A stretch of 15,381 nucleotides of DNA. Origin: Crenothrix polyspora (GTDB lineage Bacteria > Pseudomonadota > Gammaproteobacteria > Methylococcales > Methylomonadaceae). The stretch lies in contig CAMDOP010000043.1 of the NCBI GenBank assembly GCA_945903675.1, forward strand, positions 1-15,381. Reading direction: 5' to 3'. This document shows, piece after piece, positions 12,631-15,381 of the stretch. Position numbers and translations under genes: made by a program. Under the pieces are notes generated by a model, which saw nothing but the letters and a program-made list of their open reading frames with translations, made no database searches and had not been told where the DNA came from. The stretch's first letter is position 1; every line of letters starts with the position of its first letter.

Positions 12631-14019
12631 TTATCGTCCCAGTTTTTGTAAAGACGCTTTAAATAAGGCCGGCACTTCAGACTTTTGCAGTAACTGGTTG
12701 TCGGCATTAAAAATACCCTGCTGTTGTAGCCAGCGTTCAAATTCAGGTGCGGGTCTCAACCCCAGTACCTGTCGTACATAAAGCGCATCATGAAATGAGG
12801 TGGATTGATAGTTAAGCATCACATCATCTGAGCCAGGAATGCCCATAATAAAGGTATTACCGGCAACGGCAAGTTGCGTGAGCAAACTATCCATATCATC
12901 TTGATCGGCTTCGGCATGATTGGTGTAACAGATATCACAACCCATAGGCAAGCCCAGTAATTTGCCACAGAAATGATCTTCCAAGCCGGCGCGAATAATC
13001 TGTTTACCATCGTATAGATATTCTGGGCCAATAAATCCGACCACGGTATTAACCAATAGCGGTTTAAATTTACGTGCCACAGCATACGCTCTGACTTCAC
13101 AGGTTTGCTGATCCATGCCTTCATGAGCATTGGCCGAAAGCGCACTGCCTTGTCCGGTTTCAAAATACATGCAATTATTCCCTAGCGTGCCACGCCCCAG
13201 TTCTAAAACAGCGTGTCTAGCTTCGTTTAATAAATTTAGATTGATGCCGAAACTGTCATTAGCTTTTTGTGTTCCGGCAATAGATTGAAAGACTAAATCA
13301 ACCGGTGCACCCTGAGCAATGGCTTTCAATGTGGTTGTAACATGCGCTAGTACACAAGATTGTGTCGGTATTTGATAGCGTTCAATCACATCATTAAGCA
13401 TGTGTAGCAGTCGCAACGTCGCCTCAAGATTATCAGAAGCAGGGTTAATGCCAATCACGGCATCACCGCAACCATAGAGTAATCCATCTAGTATACTAGC
13501 CGCAACGCCAGCAGGGTTGTCAGTAGGATGATTAGGTTGCAAGCGTGTAGACAATCGATTTTCTAGGCCAATAGTATTTCTGAATTGAGTCATCACACGG
13601 CATTTTTTAGCCACCAAGATTAAATCTTGAATACGCATAATTTTAGAAACAGCAGCAACCATTTCTGGCGTCAAACCTTGAGCGATACTCGTTAATACTT
13701 CTGTTGTTGCTTGCTCGGATAGTAGCCAGTTACGAAAATCCCCAACCGTCAGGTGACTGATGGGTGCAAAAGCTGCGATATCATGCTCATCGATAATTAA
13801 ACGCGTGACTTCATCTTGCTCATAAGGCACTAACGCTTCATTCAGAAATTGTTTAAGCGGTACATCAGCAAGAGCCCATTGTGCAGCGACTCGCTCAAGA
13901 TTATTAGCGGCACCTACGCCAGCAAGATAATCACCCGAACGTGAAGGCGTAGCTTTGGCCATCAAGTTGCGCAAGGTTTTAAAATCATAGGACAGTTGGG
14001 CTAGGTGTACCTTATACAT
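12631..14019 (-). CDS. eutB: Ethanolamine ammonia-lyase large subunit
   Basis: A 462-residue catalytic subunit with a TIM-barrel fold, close to the usual length. Residues that bind the substrate in the E. coli enzyme are all present at nearly the same numbers: R159 and Q161 in TRLQPNH, N192 in IGINPAS, E287 in MYFETGQGSALSA, and D362 in MGCDICYTNHAEADQDD. Together with EutC it binds adenosylcobalamin. No eutA reactivase, eutQ/T, shell or aldehyde dehydrogenase genes adjoin it, so this looks like the short, non-microcompartment form used to take nitrogen, and perhaps carbon, from ethanolamine. No ethanolamine permease is in the window. The start at 14019 follows a purine-rich AAAGAAG. A leader hairpin lies at 14090-14109. 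Confidence 0.97.
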   Translation of the reverse strand: MYKVHLAQLSYDFKTLRNLMAKATPSRSGDYLAGVGAANNLERVAAQWALADVPLKQFLNEALVPYEQDEVTRLIIDEHDIAAFAPISHLTVGDFRNWLLSEQATTEVLTSIAQGLTPEMVAAVSKIMRIQDLILVAKKCRVMTQFRNTIGLENRLSTRLQPNHPTDNPAGVAASILDGLLYGCGDAVIGINPASDNLEATLRLLHMLNDVIERYQIPTQSCVLAHVTTTLKAIAQGAPVDLVFQSIAGTQKANDSFGINLNLLNEARHAVLELGRGTLGNNCMYFETGQGSALSANAHEGMDQQTCEVRAYAVARKFKPLLVNTVVGFIGPEYLYDGKQIIRAGLEDHFCGKLLGLPMGCDICYTNHAEADQDDMDSLLTQLAVAGNTFIMGIPGSDDVMLNYQSTSFHDALYVRQVLGLRPAPEFERWLQQQGIFNADNQLLQKSEVPALFKASLQKLGR

Positions 14020-14089
14020 GGGGGGCTTCTTTAAACATATTCAGGATTGTTAAGATAACACTTTTTTATGAAAGCCATGTTAAACAGAC

Positions 14090-14109
14090 TTAACCCTTAC
14101 ACGGGTTAA
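14090..14109. promoter_or_regulatory. Hairpin or operator in the eutB upstream region
   Basis: TTAACCC-TTACAC-GGGTTAA is a perfect 7-bp inverted repeat 71 bases before the eutB start. No T-run follows on the minus strand, so it is not a terminator for that strand. It may be a protein-binding site or a leader structure. No cobalamin riboswitch is recognisable in the short 14020-14142 interval. Confidence 0.35.
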
Positions 14110-14142
14110 TCTTCATTGCTAAGGAGCTGAAAAAAGCTTCCT

Positions 14143-14182
14143 GTATAAAAAAGGCCCCGATCAGATCGGAGCCTTTAATTGT
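14143..14182 (-). terminator. Intrinsic terminator after DUF2442, repeat copy 1
   Basis: Read on the minus strand, AAAGGCTCCGATC-T-GATCGGGGCCTTT is a long stem with one mismatch followed by a run of T, directly at the DUF2442 stop codon. The 40-base block is repeated with one mismatch at 14822-14861. Confidence 0.9.
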
Positions 14183-14427
14183 TATGCGGCTTGTTCTTTT
14201 ATCTGTGATAGCAACATGCTTTCAATGTTTAAATAGTAATCTAATTCAGGCCATTCTATGCCTGTTCCTTGGCAAATAAACTGGTAATTAGTTAACTGTG
14301 TAAAGGTTGCTGCTTGAAGTTCTTTGTACCATGACATTGGCGTTAATATGACTCGGCCATCATTAAGCTCAACATGCAGGTAACGGTCATCAAAATGTAC
14401 CGTTTTACCTTTTATCAAAATACTCAT
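14182..14427 (-). CDS. DUF2442 protein, possible antitoxin-like partner
   Basis: An 81-residue protein with the DUF2442 pattern: a beta-rich start (KTVHFDDRYLHVELNDGRVILTPMSWYKEL), then YQFICQGTGIEWPELDYYLNIESML, where the GIEWPELDYYL stretch is the family hallmark. I chose ATG 14427 because AAAGGAGATGGG directly before it is a near-perfect Shine-Dalgarno; an in-frame ATG at 14442 lies upstream of that site. The gene overlaps the end of the DUF4160 gene by 23 bases, so the ribosome-binding site is inside its neighbour and the two are translationally coupled. DUF4160-DUF2442 pairs recur in many genomes and are suspected toxin-antitoxin modules; I know of no proof. Confidence 0.88.
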   Translation of the reverse strand: MSILIKGKTVHFDDRYLHVELNDGRVILTPMSWYKELQAATFTQLTNYQFICQGTGIEWPELDYYLNIESMLLSQIKEQAA

Positions 14428-14638
14428 CCCATCTCCTTTCAAATTCAGTGCTATGATTTTCTACAATTGTTAAAGCTTTCTTGATGTCTTTTGGCTTCAT
14501 ATAATTATCGGTAACTTTTAATGTTGCCAATTCGATCTTAGCAAAATCACCACCTTTCATTACATGGATATGCTTAGGTTCATGTTCATTTGCATAAAAG
14601 AAAAACTTAAATCCTTTGTAAATCAGTAATGTTGGCAT
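14405..14638 (-). CDS. DUF4160 protein, possible toxin-like partner
   Basis: A 77-residue protein beginning MPTLLIYKGFKFFFYANEHEPKHIHVMKGG, which matches the DUF4160 family signature (MPT..., then F.NEH.P.HIHV). The C-terminal half, KPKDIKKALTIVENHSTEFERRWDEYF, is the usual helical end. The frame is open up to an ATG at 14764, but the extra 42 residues are foreign to the family, and an extended -10 promoter lies within that stretch, so translation most likely begins at 14638. It is the first gene of the two-gene unit and overlaps DUF2442 by 23 bases. Conserved histidines in EPKHIHV could be catalytic or metal-binding, but activity is unknown. Confidence 0.88.
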   Translation of the reverse strand: MPTLLIYKGFKFFFYANEHEPKHIHVMKGGDFAKIELATLKVTDNYMKPKDIKKALTIVENHSTEFERRWDEYFDKR

Positions 14639-14678
14639 ATTTGTGCTGTGATATCTTTTTCTACAATTTGCATAATGG

Positions 14679-14687
14679 ATTCTAGCA
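14679..14687 (-). promoter_or_regulatory. Extended -10 promoter for the DUF4160-DUF2442 unit
   Basis: On the minus strand TGC-TAGAAT (14687 to 14679) is an extended -10 element. Transcription would start near 14672, giving a leader of roughly 34 bases before ATG 14638. No clear -35 box is visible, as is common with extended -10 promoters. Confidence 0.45.
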
Positions 14688-14715
14688 TAGTCGTATGAGG
14701 CGCGCATTACATCCA

Positions 14716-14805
14716 CTACCTTTCGTAAAAAAGAGTGAGCGTTGAGTCGGTGTAGAGATTGCATTTGAAGCTCATAAAAACATCAACTCCGCAGAATATT
14801 TCCAT
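14716..14805 (-). pseudogene. Possible IS110-type transposase N-terminal scrap
   Basis: From ATG 14805 the minus strand reads MEIFCGVDVFMSFKC and stops 29 codons on. IS110-family transposases typically open with a hydrophobic strand and G-[IV]-D-V, the first acidic residue of the DEDD fold, so the first nine residues fit. The rest does not. It lies 100 bases beyond the stop of the intact IS110 C-terminus, in the same direction. It may be a remnant of another copy, or chance. Confidence 0.2.
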
Positions 14806-14821
14806 CTTCGCAAAACAGCAG

Positions 14822-14861
14822 GTATAAAAAAGGCCCCGATCAGATCGGAGCCTTTAGTTGT
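14822..14861 (-). terminator. Intrinsic terminator, repeat copy 2, downstream of the transposase
   Basis: The same 40-base block as 14143-14182 with one substitution (G for A). On the minus strand it is a terminator with a T run, 43 bases after the transposase stop. It shields the DUF4160-DUF2442 unit from transposase transcription. The near-identity of two terminators 679 bases apart points to duplication of the block or to recombination at it. Confidence 0.85.
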
Positions 14862-14904
14862 AGATACTCTGTTCAAAGTCAAAGGTATTTACGTTCATTT
14901 TTCA

Positions 14905-15381
14905 CTATACGGCCGAGATCGGAATTTTATAGAAACGTGTATTATCGAAAGGTTCGTCATTTTTCAACATACCGTGAATAGCGTGAATTAATTTTCTCAT
15001 GATTGCACAGACAGCCTGTAATGGTTTTTTGCCATTAGCTACGAGATGTTGGAAATAAGCCCTTACATGGGGGTCGTGTTGTTTGGCACTTAAAGCTGGC
15101 ATATAAAGGGCTGCACGAATGTTTCGGTTGCCCGCTTTAGATATGCGCGACTTCTTATGAACGCTTTTGCCAGAGTCAAACGCTTTGGGGTCTAGCCCTG
15201 CAAACTTAACCCATTCTCGATGAGTAAGATCAGGTGGCAATAATAACAACTCGCCCATAAGCGAAATAGCACTGGTTTCGGCAATACCTTTGATGCTGAT
15301 CAATAACGTCAGTGACCGTTCGAGCTTAGGGTGTTTGCCGATCAAAAGTAGCGCCTCTGTTGTTAAGCGATCGATACGTTT
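14905..15381 (-). mobile_element. IS110-family transposase, C-terminal half (5' part beyond window)
   Basis: An open frame of 158 residues runs from the window edge to the stop at 14905. It holds the Transposase_20 domain of IS110-type recombinases: ERSLTLLISIKGIAETSAISLMGEL, then EWVKFAGLDPKAFDSGKS and KSRISKAGNRNIRAALYMPAL, with the C-terminal helices AVCAIMRKLIHAIHGML. The serine in DSGKS (codon 15172-15174) is the probable catalytic Ser of this domain. The N-terminal RuvC-like DEDD domain lies outside the window. IS110 elements use a composite active site and, in studied members, a bridge RNA. The element's end should fall below 14905, but IS110 ends lack clear inverted repeats, so I cannot place it. 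The end is intact, with no frameshift in the visible part. Confidence 0.93.

Noticed and set aside
12627..12740. Extended N-terminus of eutC from ATG 12740
   Set aside because: The extra 38 residues overlap eutB and match nothing in the EutC family; ATG 12626 sits right after the eutB stop.
12819..13163. Minus-strand 114-residue frame inside eutB
   Set aside because: Alternate frame of eutB, whose catalytic residues are all in place.
14020..14142. Cobalamin riboswitch before eutB
   Set aside because: The interval is too short and lacks a recognisable B12-box; only a 7-bp hairpin is seen.

Overview
The window comes from a bacterial chromosome, most probably a gammaproteobacterium. The adjacent ubiK and comM genes, the long TsaC/Sua5-type tRNA enzyme, the TauE/SafE exporter and the SmbP-like metal-binding protein all fit that group. 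A methane-oxidiser or a relative (Methylococcales) would fit the AT-leaning base composition and the many small secreted proteins, but no methane-oxidation gene is present, so this is only a guess.

Layout. 1-1593 (minus) is the first 531 codons of a molybdopterin/[4Fe-4S] oxidoreductase; it is visibly richer in G+C than the rest. 1594-2254 is a long AT-rich gap with dyad symmetries and a possible tiny membrane peptide. 2255-4047 (plus) holds ubiK (ubiquinone biosynthesis accessory factor) and comM (branch-migration ATPase of natural transformation). 4078-4479 (minus) is a small secreted protein of unknown function. 5002-6179 (plus) holds an SmbP-like periplasmic metal-binding protein, followed by a membrane protein and a small c-type cytochrome. 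6390-7867 (plus) holds a FUN14-family membrane protein and the threonylcarbamoyl-AMP synthase. 7937-8275 (plus) is a lipoprotein with two His/Cys-rich repeats. A 42-residue membrane protein and a TauE/SafE permease follow on the minus strand. 9634-11348 (plus) is a pair of alpha/beta-hydrolases.

11349-11828 has no intact gene. It is a patchwork of palindromic repeats: two near-identical copies of an about 80-bp double-stem element and a third, different palindrome. It also holds what looks like a decayed second 3' end of eutC. Beyond it, eutC and eutB (minus) encode the two subunits of adenosylcobalamin-dependent ethanolamine ammonia-lyase, without other eut genes. A DUF4160/DUF2442 gene pair (toxin-antitoxin-like) follows, bracketed by two near-identical 40-bp terminator hairpins. 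The window ends in the C-terminal half of an IS110-family transposase.

How the genes relate: most are small independent units separated by intrinsic terminators. Firm co-transcription candidates are ubiK-comM, the COG3671 protein with the cytochrome, the two hydrolases, eutB-eutC and the DUF4160-DUF2442 pair. Two unrelated His-rich envelope proteins (SmbP-like and the CxxHHGK lipoprotein) suggest that periplasmic metal handling matters to this cell. The right-hand third (11.35-15.38 kb) has the marks of a rearranged accessory region.
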